From assembly GCA_918807975.1 (NCBI GenBank), contig OU964918.1, forward strand, positions 41,834,477 to 41,898,476: 64,000 nucleotides of DNA, written 5' to 3'. The notes beneath the pieces are model-generated. The model worked only from the letters and a program-made list of their open reading frames with translations. It was not told the origin of the DNA and did no database searches. Origin of the DNA: Aplidium turbinatum (lineage: Eukaryota; Chordata; Ascidiacea; Aplousobranchia; Polyclinidae). Positions 55,027 to 64,000 of the stretch are shown here, in pieces; position 1 is the stretch's first letter, and each line of letters starts with the position of its first letter. The position numbers were made by a program, and so were the translations under genes.

Positions 55027-55224
55027 TCAGTCATAATGTTCATTGAAGTAGAATGTTTTCAAGCGAGTTTTGAATTCATTTAAATTTTCTGCTTCTTTCA
55101 CGCAAATAGGCAAACAGTTCCAGCAACTGGCAGCAACAACTGGGAAGGTACGATTTCCATATTGTGTCTTATATGAAGGGTTGCACAAGAGCAATTGATG
55201 TTGAGAACGCAAAGTTCTGGCAGG
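55027..55224 (-). pseudogene. LINE ORF2 C terminus
   Basis: The minus strand reads PARTLRSQHQLLLCNPSYKT, GNRTFPVVAASCWNCLPICV, then LNEFKTRLKTFYFNEHYD and a stop. This matches the SRxLRS...YGxRxFSxAAPxLWNSLPxxVR...FKxxLKTxLF ending of CR1/L2-type elements. The preceding codons (KVFHGFAPNYLDTLLVHYK) lie on the far side of the inserted hAT, about 56177-56260. Confidence 0.9.
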
Positions 55225-55232
55225 TTTATAAT

Positions 55233-56176
55233 CAGGGCCTCTGAGAGAAATTTTCACTAGGGGTATGAAAAGTCATTCGGGGCCCCCCTCTCACTCCGGG
55301 CCCCCCTCTCACTCCGGGCCCCCTTTGTCTAGGATAAAGCGCGTGATGTTTGCTTAGGCGTATTGCACACCATACAGCACTTTATTGCAGAATTGGACAT
55401 ATTTCTTTTAAATGTAGCCTATAATTATTCCTGATGACACTATGTCGTGTCGAAAACGTTAGATTTAGTAGTTTTTCTTGATTTTTCTATGTGTTTAATA
55501 AAAAATGTTAAATCTGTTAACGTTACTGAGTGTTATATGTATCTGCTACAACAAGTCAAGCTCTGTATCAAGGCTCAAACATAACATCTTGTTAAAACAT
55601 AATCAAATTAATCATCTGACCAATAACCTTTCTTCATTAACTTTTGTATTCACCACATGCCTAGCAAAGGTGAACGAAGTCACTTTTTTTGACTCCGGAT
55701 CCGCTCCTCCTCAGAAAGCATTAACTTCGGCTCATGCTCCAACTCCGAAATTCATTTTGAAGTGGAATAAGCTTGAAACTACCTTTTTCAAATAGTTTTT
55801 AAAAAACAAAAAAGCCTAAAAACACAAGGACTTTTTAAAAAAAAAACGGATTTTTCTCAACCCTACTTTTGCTACACTATACCCCCTCGGACAGGAGAAT
55901 AACCAACATTTATGATTTAATTTAGGGTGCTTTTAACGGAAAAATTTTGCACATAAAGCATTAAATCACCATTTTGGGCCTTTTTGCTAAATTACGGGCC
56001 CCTCCAAGGACTAACGAATAAAAACTTTTATGCTTGAATTTAGTTGTTTAGGATGGTTTTAACCAAAAAATGTTGCGCATAAACTATAAAATTACAATTT
56101 TGGGCCCCCCAACAATCACAGGCCTGGGCCCTCAAGGGTACGCCGTACTCTCCGTACCCCCCTCTCATAGGACTTG
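55233..56176. mobile_element. Non-autonomous hAT, innermost of the nest
   Basis: An exact 8-bp duplication TTTATAAT lies at 55225-55232 and 56177-56184. Ends are CAGGGCCTCTGAGAG and CAAGTCCTATGAGAGG (complement). It contains G/C-rich direct repeats (CGGGCCCCCCTCTCACTC) and a family A-like hammerhead block at 55430-55460. Confidence 0.92.
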
Positions 56177-57382
56177 TTTATAATGAACAAGCAAAGTGTC
56201 CAGATAGTTCGGAGCAAAACCATGGAAAACTTTATAAATTAATAGACATATTTTGAAGCGAATACGATATAATAGCCTACTCGTATAATCTAATTTAGTA
56301 ACCAACCTGGTAGGTTTATATCGATTTTTGTAGTTAGTATCTTTTTCGTCCCGGACGCGTTAATGACGAAAAATAAAATGATTGATTGAACCTTGCCGTA
56401 TCATTATTACTCGGAGATCAAAGCCAGACATTGTGACGTAAACTTGAACTAAATTGCGCGTGATTAGTGTAGAGAAGTACCTGTACTCCTATCGATTCTT
56501 AGCGAAGGATTCACCTTTGTTACGCTGATTCAATGTCATCAATCGTTGAAGCAATGTAAAAATCGAAAGTTTTCCTCCTTGAATGGAAGTTAAGGGATAC
56601 AGTATTCACATTTTCTAGATGCGCGCTAGAAAGCGCTGGAAATTATACTATAGCAACAATTGTTCGTGCTATGCAATGACGATTTGTATCGCTTGTACCT
56701 GTGTTATTTCTCGGCGGACAAATATAACCGATCTAGATGGTACTTCGCGCGGACATCACATACTGTGACGGCGGACATGTCCGATGTTCGCCGTGAATTT
56801 CGAGGCCTGAGCCTACATTATAAAGCTTGGCGATATACAATGGCATATAGACGCAAAAAACATCAATGCTGACAAACAAACATCAGCATTTTGAATGTAA
56901 GCAATCAGTCGGCTAGAAAGTTTGCCCCCCGGCGTTTTTCAAAACCCAGCGCCTATGCTTTAACCGATTATGCGATTGGCCGACTTCGACTTCATATACT
57001 ACTGTACTAAGACTTCTTTTCTGACATTTTCTTTATCAAACTAGCTTTGCCTGTTAGAAAATCAGTTGTAGGAAACAGTGAATTTTTAAAACATTCTTTT
57101 TTTGATAATATAGCAAGTCATCAGCATTCAAAATTCATGCCCTGAAAAGCTTAAGAAAAGAATGTGATCGGCTGAAGAGATGTTAAATAGCTAATCTGAT
57201 TGACTTGACCAACTATAAATACCGGTAGTGCTTATCTATTGTCATGATACCGGTACCGTACTGGTAATAAAATTTACCACATTTATCTAACACTTTTTTT
57301 TAGTTTTTAGCATATGCGTATATTGTGGATTCCTATTGTTATTTAATAGTAGGGCTAATCTTGGATGCTTTTTTAACCTACA

Positions 57383-57484
57383 ATGATCAATGAGGGGATA
57401 ATAGATGATTTTATTAATAATGTCGAAAAGCTTTACAATCAACGTGTAGGTGATGCTGAAGATGGATTTGGAATAGAATTTCAG
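57383..57484 (+). CDS. PTPN12/PTPN22-like: PTP exon 1 with start codon
   Basis: The ATG at 57383 opens 34 codons ending DGFGIEFQ, before GTAGAT. The length and the FxxEF spacing match the N terminus of PTPN12 (NFARDFMRL), which supports this ATG. I saw no obvious promoter element upstream; 56958-57382 holds no recognised feature. Confidence 0.88.
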
Positions 57485-60400
57485 GTAGATATGCTTTGTG
57501 TTGTGCAATTGTGGTGTTTTATATTTTTGTGTCCATGTTATCTAATGCAAGCTTTTTCAATAGTTTGCGTGATCTTTGGTCATAATATTCTGGTTTGCCA
57601 TCAAATCTGTCACCTCTACCAAATCAACCTTTTTTGTTGTATTTGTACCGTACTGTTTAAGCAATTTGCAGCTTAATCACTTTCACTTTATTTAATTCTC
57701 AAAATAATTTTGTAATCGTTGAACATGATACGGTACCGTACATATGTTAGAGCTAGTCTACAAGTGTCCGCCCTGGTCATAAATGAGATTCCTATCTATA
57801 TGATTTAATCCTTCTGTTCCTCGTATTGCGAGGTATTATGAAGTGAATATACGTCAAATATTGGAATCGACTAATACATATAGGGTGAAGTGTATCAATG
57901 GTATTCAACCAAGCAAAATGTGTTTGTGCCTTTACTACAGAAAATAGCAGCCTAAAGCAAGGGCAAAGTTAAAACAACAGCTACTTCGCCCTATCTTTTT
58001 CGTCAATTTCAATCTATGACGTCATGACATTTTTTACCAGAGCAGATATTTGCATACCAACTCCCATCAGCTGCATTTTGTTGTCCCTTTAGCCACTTGC
58101 ATGTGAGAAATTCATAGAACTTCTAATTTGGGGTACCGTTTCGGTCCCCCAAAACACCTTAAAAAAACACTGCATAGAAGCAATTTTTTTTTAAAGATTG
58201 CAGAAGGTTTTTGAAAAAAAAAAGATTCATTATCTTTTAACACTTAGGACCATTTAAAATGCTTTAGGCAGGGGTGTCCAAAGTCCGGCCCATGGCCCAT
58301 GATACGCTTGTTGCACAATGTGTTCTTTTCGGCACTCAGACACAAAGAAATCATAATGATTAAGTTGCATTTTTCTTTTAAATAATGAAGACAGTATTTT
58401 CTCAAGCTATAGCCAGATGAGCAAAGTCAAAATCATTGTTAAAAATAATTGTGAAATCAACTGTCATTGCCTGCAGAGTATAATATAGTAATGAGTGATA
58501 GTCGAGCATTCATTCATTTTCTTCCTAGTAAATTCAACTATCGCTTTCAAAATTTTGCCGCAATTGTAAATGACTTATTGCTATTCACTTCTTTCTGCAT
58601 GAACCCTGGTGAGGCTCCGGCTCACTTGCAGCTAATTGGGTTTCTCTGCTAAGCCAGCAGCAACATCTTTTTCTCGTGCTTTTTTTTATCAGCAGCTGGA
58701 TAAAAACAAATTTCCAGAAAATCAAGATTTAAAAAAAAATGTTGAGTTTGTTTGGTTGGACATATTTGTGTGAGCAGACATTCTCGACTAGGAACTTGGG
58801 GTCTGCTACTATTCGGCGAGTCCGATTCGGCGAGTCCGATTCGGCTAATCCGATTCGGCAAGTTCCCTATTCGGCGAGAGCCTTTTTCGGCGAGTGCCCT
58901 ATTCGGCGAGTTTTTGAAATTTTATTTTTGAAAGGGAATTATCGGGTACCGTAGCCTAATTATAATTGCCGTTTTCACATCGTTAAACGTTGAAATCGTG
59001 CAGAAAGGAATAAAAATAAAATGTTTGAACTATTAAATTAAAATTGGTTATGTCAGTTCAGTTGTTTTTATTTCTGACCATCATATGAAAAACAATACAC
59101 GTCAACATAGCAAAGGTAGAAGCGACAAAACGCGAACGTTAAAACGTGCTTGAATTCGTCATGTCAGTTCATTTTTTTTTTGATCATGATATCAAAAACA
59201 ATTCACGTCAACATAGCAAATGTGTAGAAAAAGGTAGAAGCGACAAAACGCGAACGTTAAAACGTGCTTGTGACCGAAGTAAGTTATTGAGTTGAAAGAA
59301 ATTTGGCACAGTTGCAACACCTTCAGAAAAATTTAAGAAATGAAGGAAAAATAAAAAAAAGAAAATGTTACAAAAAAAATCATGTTTAATGTCTATAAGT
59401 TAGTACGGTACTTTTGAATACTTAAAATGATTAGTTTGGATCAACAAATGTGTGGCTTACAGCTTGGATTGAAAGGAAATTATCGGGTACCGTAGCCTTA
59501 TGTTTAGGTTGTTAAAATCCTTACCACTGTCGTATTGCATTGTTCACACTCGGACAAAATTCTGTGTGTTAGTTGTAGTGGCCACTTTACCTCCCTAACC
59601 TGACATTTGCAGTCATCCAAATTACTGCCTCATTGCAAAGAAGTTGAATTCCTTTCCCAGCAGGCCTTATATTTCATTTACCTGTTTCACAACAAAGTCA
59701 ACAAAGCTTACAAATAAGCAATCTAGATCCTGAATTTAAGATATCTACTGTATTTGTACCAGTTTTAAAAAGTGATTCATCATCATAAAAGTATGCTTAA
59801 CATTGACCTGCAACTTTTTCAGTAAGCTTTGCAATGAATTATGAGTATATACGGTGTTAAGAAACTTGTGTTAATATTGTTTTACATATTTTACTTCACA
59901 AATGAAGTGTGGTACTGCTATTTATTCATTCATGAAATGCTGGCATATTGCACAACAATCAAACCTCTTAGCGTAATTTATTAAGCATCGATTTCGCGGG
60001 TCTGCTATTATTCGGTGAGTCCGATTCGGTGAGGCCAATTCGGTGAGTTCCTAACCTCTAACCCTAAAACGGCAATGATAATTAGGCTACGGTATCCGAT
60101 AATTTAAAAAAAAAATTGAAAAAATCACCGAATAGGGATCGGACTCACCGAAACGGGCCATTTCGCTATGAGCCTATAATAAGCGTTTTCAGCCCAAATT
60201 CAAATAGTGTATCATTTTCTTTGTGACTCGTAGATACCATAAATAATATATTACGGTATACATGTTGCTGCTTTACAGGAACTCAAAAAACAATCACAAG
60301 TACTCAGTCAGAATCCAAAGTATAAAACCACTGCAGGAGCACATGTTGACAACAAGACAAAAAGTCGCTACAAAGATATATTACCTTGTAAGTGTTTTGT

Positions 60401-63400
60401 GAAAACATATTGACTGCACAAACACGAGCAATGATGAACTGTTACCATTCTTGTAACCTATACGTAATATATTCATCATTATTAATGTTGTTAATTATCT
60501 GTGTTTATGGGATAGTTAAAATGTCTCAATTGTATGGTATTTGACTGGTCTAGACTGGGCTGTGGTCCAACAGTTACAGAGTTTTTGGTTTGGTCGAATG
60601 ATGCTTAAAATATATTTTATAGTAATGTGCTTATTGTATAGTAACCTTGGTTGAATTTAAGTCTGAAAAGTGATAATAGGCAAGCGTATTGCCTCCTCAA
60701 CATAACTACCAATTCGATTTTTTGTACAGTTGATCACAGCAGAGTTAAGCTTCCTTTGTCGGATGGGTGTAGATCTGACTTTATCAACGCAAGTTTTATT
60801 CAGGCGAGTATTGCTTCCCTAGCTAACGGATGTTGTATCGAATTCGTAGCAAACTCATACTATTGCTTGACTGTTTTATTTATCTCTGATTTTAAAGATA
60901 CGATGTGGATGTGGTCACAATGCAACACAATCTATCTTGTTTGTTGTCACATTTTTTGGACTAAAAGTGATATGACAATAATATGCGAAACTTGACAGCT
61001 GAGTGAATTACGATCTATTATTTGTCATTCAACAGGGACCAGATGGTCGTAACAGCTACATCGCTTCCCAAGGTCCATTGCCTCAAACCAAAAATGATTT
61101 TTGGAGAATGCTTTGGACCTACAAAGTAAAAGTGATAATCATGGTCTGTCGGGAGGTGGAACTCGGCAAACGAAAGTGTGAAAGGTAAGCAATCAAACAT
61201 TTATGTTAAAGCTTTGGTAGAGAGTTTGCTTCGTTGAACCATAGAGAAATAAAACAAAGTAACTTCAGCGGGACATGATGTATTACATACACAAATATAA
61301 CATAATTAAAATAGAATCAAGCCTTAAGAATCAAACGTAATAATCCGTCTCTCAACCGGCAGTTATTCGCCTGTGGCTCATCGTTCCTCTTGTGTGTGTT
61401 CTAATTGTTTGTCAAATGCCTGTAGTTTACATCTCATGTGATCTGTTTGCACCGTATAATTTACGTGTAATCATTCCTGTGTCACTCGTTCAGTTTGTGC
61501 TTTTCAGTCTGGAGTGTCGTTAGTATACAGTTACAGTTATAATGCAAAGTCAAATTTACCTTACAATTTTCATTTATTTATATTGCAGATATGTAATTCC
61601 TGATGAGGACACATGTACGTGTCAAAAACGTTTGAGTTTATTTTAATTATGTTATATTTGTGTATGTAATACATCATGTTAAACCCGCTGAAGTTACTTT
61701 GTTTTATTTCTCTAGGGTTCAAACATTTATGTGTAGTAGATACAAGAATTATCCAATAGCTTGTGTAATGCTTTTTAATTTCCTTTCAGGTATTGGCCCT
61801 CTGATGAACGCGATGTGCAAGTTTTTGGCGACATTGTTGTCAACTTGGTATGTTTTAGTTGTGACCTCAGTGTTCAACGAGCATGTTGTGTCTTAGTTTA
61901 AGTGAAGCACCAGTCATTACTATGAAGGCCACAAATATATATGACGCATTTAACTGCAGACAGTGCACACCGCTTCGGCCTTCCGGCCTTCTCAGTGCAG
62001 TAGGTACACTGGTGCGACCCTGGAGATATATACCTCCAGGTGATATTTTCCCATTTCTGGAACCTAAGCTCCAAAAATGGTACTACTGCCAACCTTGCAA
62101 AAGTGCTCCATACTGCTCCAGCTGCAAGCAGTGAACTTTGCGCAATGCATGGCAAGGTACCTCTAGTAAAGTGCTCAATCGGCGTAAACTAAGACCGTTC
62201 ATAACTGCAGACAGCGCACTCCGTTTCGGCCTTCCGGCCTCCTCAGTGCAGTAGGGTGTACTGTAGTATCTGCAGATCTTTATCGATTGCATAACGTTCT
62301 GACTAGTTTTTTGTTTTTCATCTAATTCTACATGAAGGTGTATTTTTCTTCTTGTTTGTGTTACTTCAACAGACACTTAGTGTGTGCAACGATACCATAA
62401 ATTTTAAATACTAGTTCTTAAAGTGATAGAGTTCAGTCGTTGCTGTTGCTACTCCCGGGCGAGCAAACGAGGTTTGTTACACATTCATGTAACGCTTAAA
62501 GACGTTGCATGATTGTATAAAAAGGAGTGATTTGCTGTCTGGGTCTAGCAAAAAATACTGCGTAGGTCGCAGACGTAGAATGACACTTCGGTGTGAACGG
62601 AAGCTTCCTTGAATAGTAAATAAACGTTGCTGTGTTGGAAACGACTGGTGTAACGCATGCAGTTCAAATGTTTGATCCTAACCACTGCGTCTGTATCTAA
62701 TTAATGTTTATTGCTCATATGTCGCGTTTGCAACATCACATTTTTTGTAGCCATTGCTTTAACGCTATAAAACAAATCACGCTTTGGTTACATTGAAATT
62801 GTAACGTTTTTTTTTAAACTTTTAATGTGGCTAGCATCACTTTGTAATTTTTATTTAATTTCATATGTTATTAATGTAGACCGTGCTCCGCTTGTCTACA
62901 TACCTCGGTACATACCTTCTAAACATAGCAGTACAATCAAATAACTTTTTTGTTGAACTTTTTTTATAGACTACAACGGAAATGTCATCAAAATGTTACT
63001 CTAAGCGAACTATCATTGCTAAAAGAGGAAAAGTAAGTTTTTGTTTTTACTACTGTATACTAGAAACACTTTTTCCAGGAAATTATAAAGCAGGTCGTTA
63101 AGAGGTTGCGCTTTATCACACACGTTGGTTGTTAGTTTGACTAACTTTCCCTGGAAAAACTATACAAACTTTCGCTTTGATAACATGCATACAGTAGAGT
63201 ATTGTTCAATGGAGCAATAAGCTTCAAATTATGCTGCCACAGCAATATGAGTGGTTCGTTGTGTATAATTATGAAGTGATACTGCAACTTCCTCATTAGA
63301 TTATACACACTCTCCATATTCATACGTCACGGAAAACTGCAGTGACTGAGCTTCTGTGCAGACCAACCTGTGCTTGCGATTAACGCAAATTAAACTTTTA

Positions 63401-63643
63401 GGATACTATTTATGTTGTGACGCAACTGATTTATTTTTCTGTATAAGTCTCTCAAAGGACTTCCTATTAATTTATTTGCAATCTGAAAAACTTGGTTTGA
63501 AGTAAAATTCGTGATTTTTTACTTCAGGAAACGCGAACTTTGTGTCAGTTTCATTACACCGCGTGGCCTGACCACGGTGTGCCGCGCACTCGTGATGAAA
63601 TCATCAGTATGATTGTTGCGGCTCGAAGTCTGCAGGATTACAG
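57383..63643 (+). CDS. PTPN12/PTPN22-like: Non-receptor protein tyrosine phosphatase, PEST family, 5' half (continues past window)
   Basis: Exons: 57383-57484, 60279-60387, 60730-60803, 61036-61184, 61790-61847, 62970-63032 and 63528-63643. Phases agree at every junction. The start ATG gives MINEGIIDDFINNVEKLY, like the short N-terminal helix of PTPN12 (MEQVEILRKFIQRVQ). In order there are SRYKDILPFDHSRVKL (the pTyr-loop region; family NRYKDILPFDHSRVKL), SDFINASFIQ, SYIASQGPL, DFWRMLWTYKVKVIIMVCRE, KRKCERYWP, and the WPD loop FHYTAWPDHGVP with the general-acid Asp. The catalytic HCSAGxGRTG exon is not in the remaining sequence. The combination YKDILPFD + KCERYWP points to PTPN12/18/22 rather than other classes; which member cannot be decided without the C-terminal tail. 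It is expected to be cytosolic and to dephosphorylate adhesion and cytoskeletal proteins. Confidence 0.93.
57485..58797. other. PTP intron 1, first part, no element named
   Basis: CAGGGGTGTCCAAAGTCCGG at 58268 looks like the left end of a hAT of the 40748 type, but no right end is found. No additional exon is needed by phase. Confidence 0.45.
58798..59497 (+). mobile_element. Left arm of the CGGCGAG foldback element
   Basis: GGGTCTGCTACTATTCGGCG onward matches 3312-4025 closely, then stops abruptly at the second GGGTACCGTAGCC. There is no right arm, so this is a half copy. Confidence 0.88.
59998..60158. mobile_element. CGGTGAG MITE, about 160 bp
   Basis: Ends are GGGTCTGCTATTATTCGGTG and the complement of GGCCCGTTTCGGTGAG. 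Flanks GATTTCGC and CATTTCGC match at 7 of 8. It has the opposite orientation to the copy at 25572. Confidence 0.85.
60279..60387 (+). CDS. PTPN12/PTPN22-like: PTP exon 2
   Basis: The exon encodes ELKKQSQVLSQNPKYKTTAG, then KTKSRYKDILP. It splits the Phe codon of LPFDHSRV with the next exon (donor TT|GTAAGT). It is preceded by TTTACAG. Confidence 0.93.
60730..60803 (+). CDS. PTPN12/PTPN22-like: PTP exon 3, with a GC donor
   Basis: The exon encodes DHSRVKLPLSDGCRSDFINA then SFIQ. Keeping frame with the next exon requires the donor CAG|GCGAGT, a GC-AG intron. The nearest GT, at 60808, would break the frame. Confidence 0.9.
61036..61184 (+). CDS. PTPN12/PTPN22-like: PTP exon 4
   Basis: The exon encodes GPDGRNSYIASQGPLPQTKN, then DFWRMLWTYKVKVIIMVCRE and GKRKCE. 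These are core PTP conserved motifs. It ends at AAAG|GTAAGC, leaving AG for the Arg codon of CERYWP. Confidence 0.96.
61206..61732. repeat. Foldback repeat family A, fullest copy, in a PTP intron
   Basis: The left arm TAAAGCTTTGGTAGAGAG...CATAATTAAAATA is mirrored by TTTTAATTATGTTATA...CTTTGTTTTATTTCTCTA. A hammerhead-like block lies at 61599-61634. Confidence 0.85.
61599..61634 (+). ncRNA. Hammerhead-like motif, worn copy
   Basis: CCTGATGAG, then GACAC-ATGTAC-GTGTC, then AAAAACGTTT. The first core strand and stem II are intact. The expected G before the AAA is A here, which would disable a hammerhead. Confidence 0.35.
61790..61847 (+). CDS. PTPN12/PTPN22-like: PTP exon 5
   Basis: A short 58-bp exon completing RYWPSDERDVQVFGDIVVNL, the conserved KCERYWP motif and following strand. 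It follows CTTTCAG and precedes GTATGT. A foldback repeat fills much of the preceding intron. Confidence 0.93.
61955..62275 (+). repeat. Direct repeat pair, about 250 bp apart
   Basis: CTGCAGACAG(T/C)GCAC, CGGCCTTCCGGCCT and CTCAGTGCAGTAG recur at about 61955-62010 and 62205-62265. The segment may be a tandem pair of a small repeat. Confidence 0.8.
62436..62661 (+). repeat. Possible solo LTR, old, low confidence
   Basis: A 226-bp block bounded by GTTCA on both sides holds a TATA-like GTATAAAAAG (62516), then AATAAA about 100 bp on (62619). This is the layout of an LTR. No internal region and no second LTR are present. The family was not assigned. Confidence 0.3.
62970..63032 (+). CDS. PTPN12/PTPN22-like: PTP exon 6
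   Basis: Twenty-one codons encoding TTTEMSSKCYSKRTIIAKRG, between TTTATAG and GTAAGT. It corresponds to the variable strand-turn before the WPD region. It is phase 0 at both ends. Confidence 0.8.
63528..63643 (+). CDS. PTPN12/PTPN22-like: PTP exon 7 with WPD loop
   Basis: The exon encodes ETRTLCQFHYTAWPDHGVP, then RDEIISMIVAARSLQDY. WPDHGVP is the mobile loop carrying the general-acid Asp. The exon ends CAG|GTGGGG with two leftover bases. The P-loop exon must lie past 64000. Confidence 0.95.
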
Positions 63644-64000
63644 GTGGGGATTTGTTTGTTGTGTGATTTTTTTTTCTACATTGTTGCGCTTTGTCTTCTG
63701 ACTTTTAGTGAAAATGTGTATTGAAATTTTTGATGTATTGGCCGTGACTGGGTTGTATAATTTAGCCGGCATGCAAATTTCTTTTTTTAATTTCTTTCTT
63801 CTGAATTTTATTTTAGATTTTGTTGACCACCGCCAACTTTCTTTTTGTTGTGTTATTTACTGGAAAAAGATCAAAAGACTGCAACGTATGCAAGCGTTGA
63901 ATCAATGATGTTAAAATAAGGGTTTTTTTTGCTAGCTCGCATTGCATTGCGACGAACTTTGATTAATCACGAAACTTTCATTCAAATATTCAGTTGTGAT

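Larger units (their letters stand above)
54925..56275 (-). mobile_element. LINE 3' end (CR1/L2-like), third level of the nest
   Basis: The minus strand ends GGCGCTATATAAATATTG followed by an ATT repeat tail, the usual CR1/L2-type 3' terminus. The uninterrupted relative at 8160-8200 lacks this sequence. It is split by the hAT at 55233-56176. Confidence 0.85.
54418..56809. mobile_element. Second-level element, AGGCCTCGAAATTCG ends
   Basis: An exact 8-bp duplication AGCCTACA lies at 54410-54417 and 56810-56817. Ends are GGCCTCGAAATTCG and CAGGCCTCGAAATTC (complement). GGCGGACAAACGTGTCCGG-like subterminal repeats lie on both sides. Confidence 0.87.
53999..56957. mobile_element. hAT, CATAGGCGCCGAC family, outermost of a four-level nest
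   Basis: An exact 8-bp duplication CTTTAACC lies at 53991-53998 and 56958-56965. Ends are CATAGGCGCCGACTCC and CATAGGCGCTGGGTTTTG (complement). Same family as 16215-24157. Confidence 0.93.

Noticed and set aside
57485-57676. Read-through of PTP exon 1 to a 97-residue protein
   Set aside because: After the GTAGAT donor the frame encodes hydrophobic, Cys-rich intron sequence, while exon 2 continues the known family motif in phase.

Overview
The window is about 36% GC animal DNA with spliced genes, 0.1-9 kb introns, tRNA-derived SINEs, truncated LINEs and many hAT-type DNA transposons. Two host genes can be read, both on the + strand. One is a nearly complete STIL (centriole duplication factor). 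The other is the 5' half of a PEST-family protein tyrosine phosphatase (PTPN12/PTPN18/PTPN22 group). Gene content and structure suggest an invertebrate, probably an invertebrate deuterostome such as a tunicate, but the species cannot be fixed from this sequence.

Layout. 1-10266: repeats only, including a 4.45-kb foldback element that holds two younger hAT insertions. 10267-41921: STIL in 17 recognisable coding exons. All splice phases agree, giving 1278 codons plus a stop, and only about the first 30-35 residues are missing. Most of the intron length is transposon: a 7.9-kb hAT with further elements inside it fills one intron, and a 3.0-kb element plus a hAT fills another. 41922-57382: STIL 3' UTR and polyA signal, then about 15 kb of repeats. 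These include a 4.0-kb element with minisatellite ends, a four-level nest of transposons (53999-56957), SINEs and LINE ends. 57383-63643: seven exons of the phosphatase, from the start codon through the WPD loop. The catalytic HCSAGxGRTG exon lies beyond the window.

The two genes are not an operon, and nothing in the sequence ties their functions together. STIL acts at the centriole with PLK4, SAS-6 and CPAP. The phosphatase is expected to be cytosolic and to act on adhesion and cytoskeletal signalling proteins.

The most unusual material is in the repeats. There are many long inverted-duplication (foldback) elements, several of which end in arrays of a short CpG-containing motif. A 175/177-bp tandem array alternates as a 352-bp higher-order repeat. 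Two diverged protein fragments of one transposon family lie head-to-head inside a TA-flanked element. A recurrent small motif resembles a hammerhead ribozyme core. I found no CRISPR, no operon-like system and no convincing new gene system. The novelty lies in transposon architecture.
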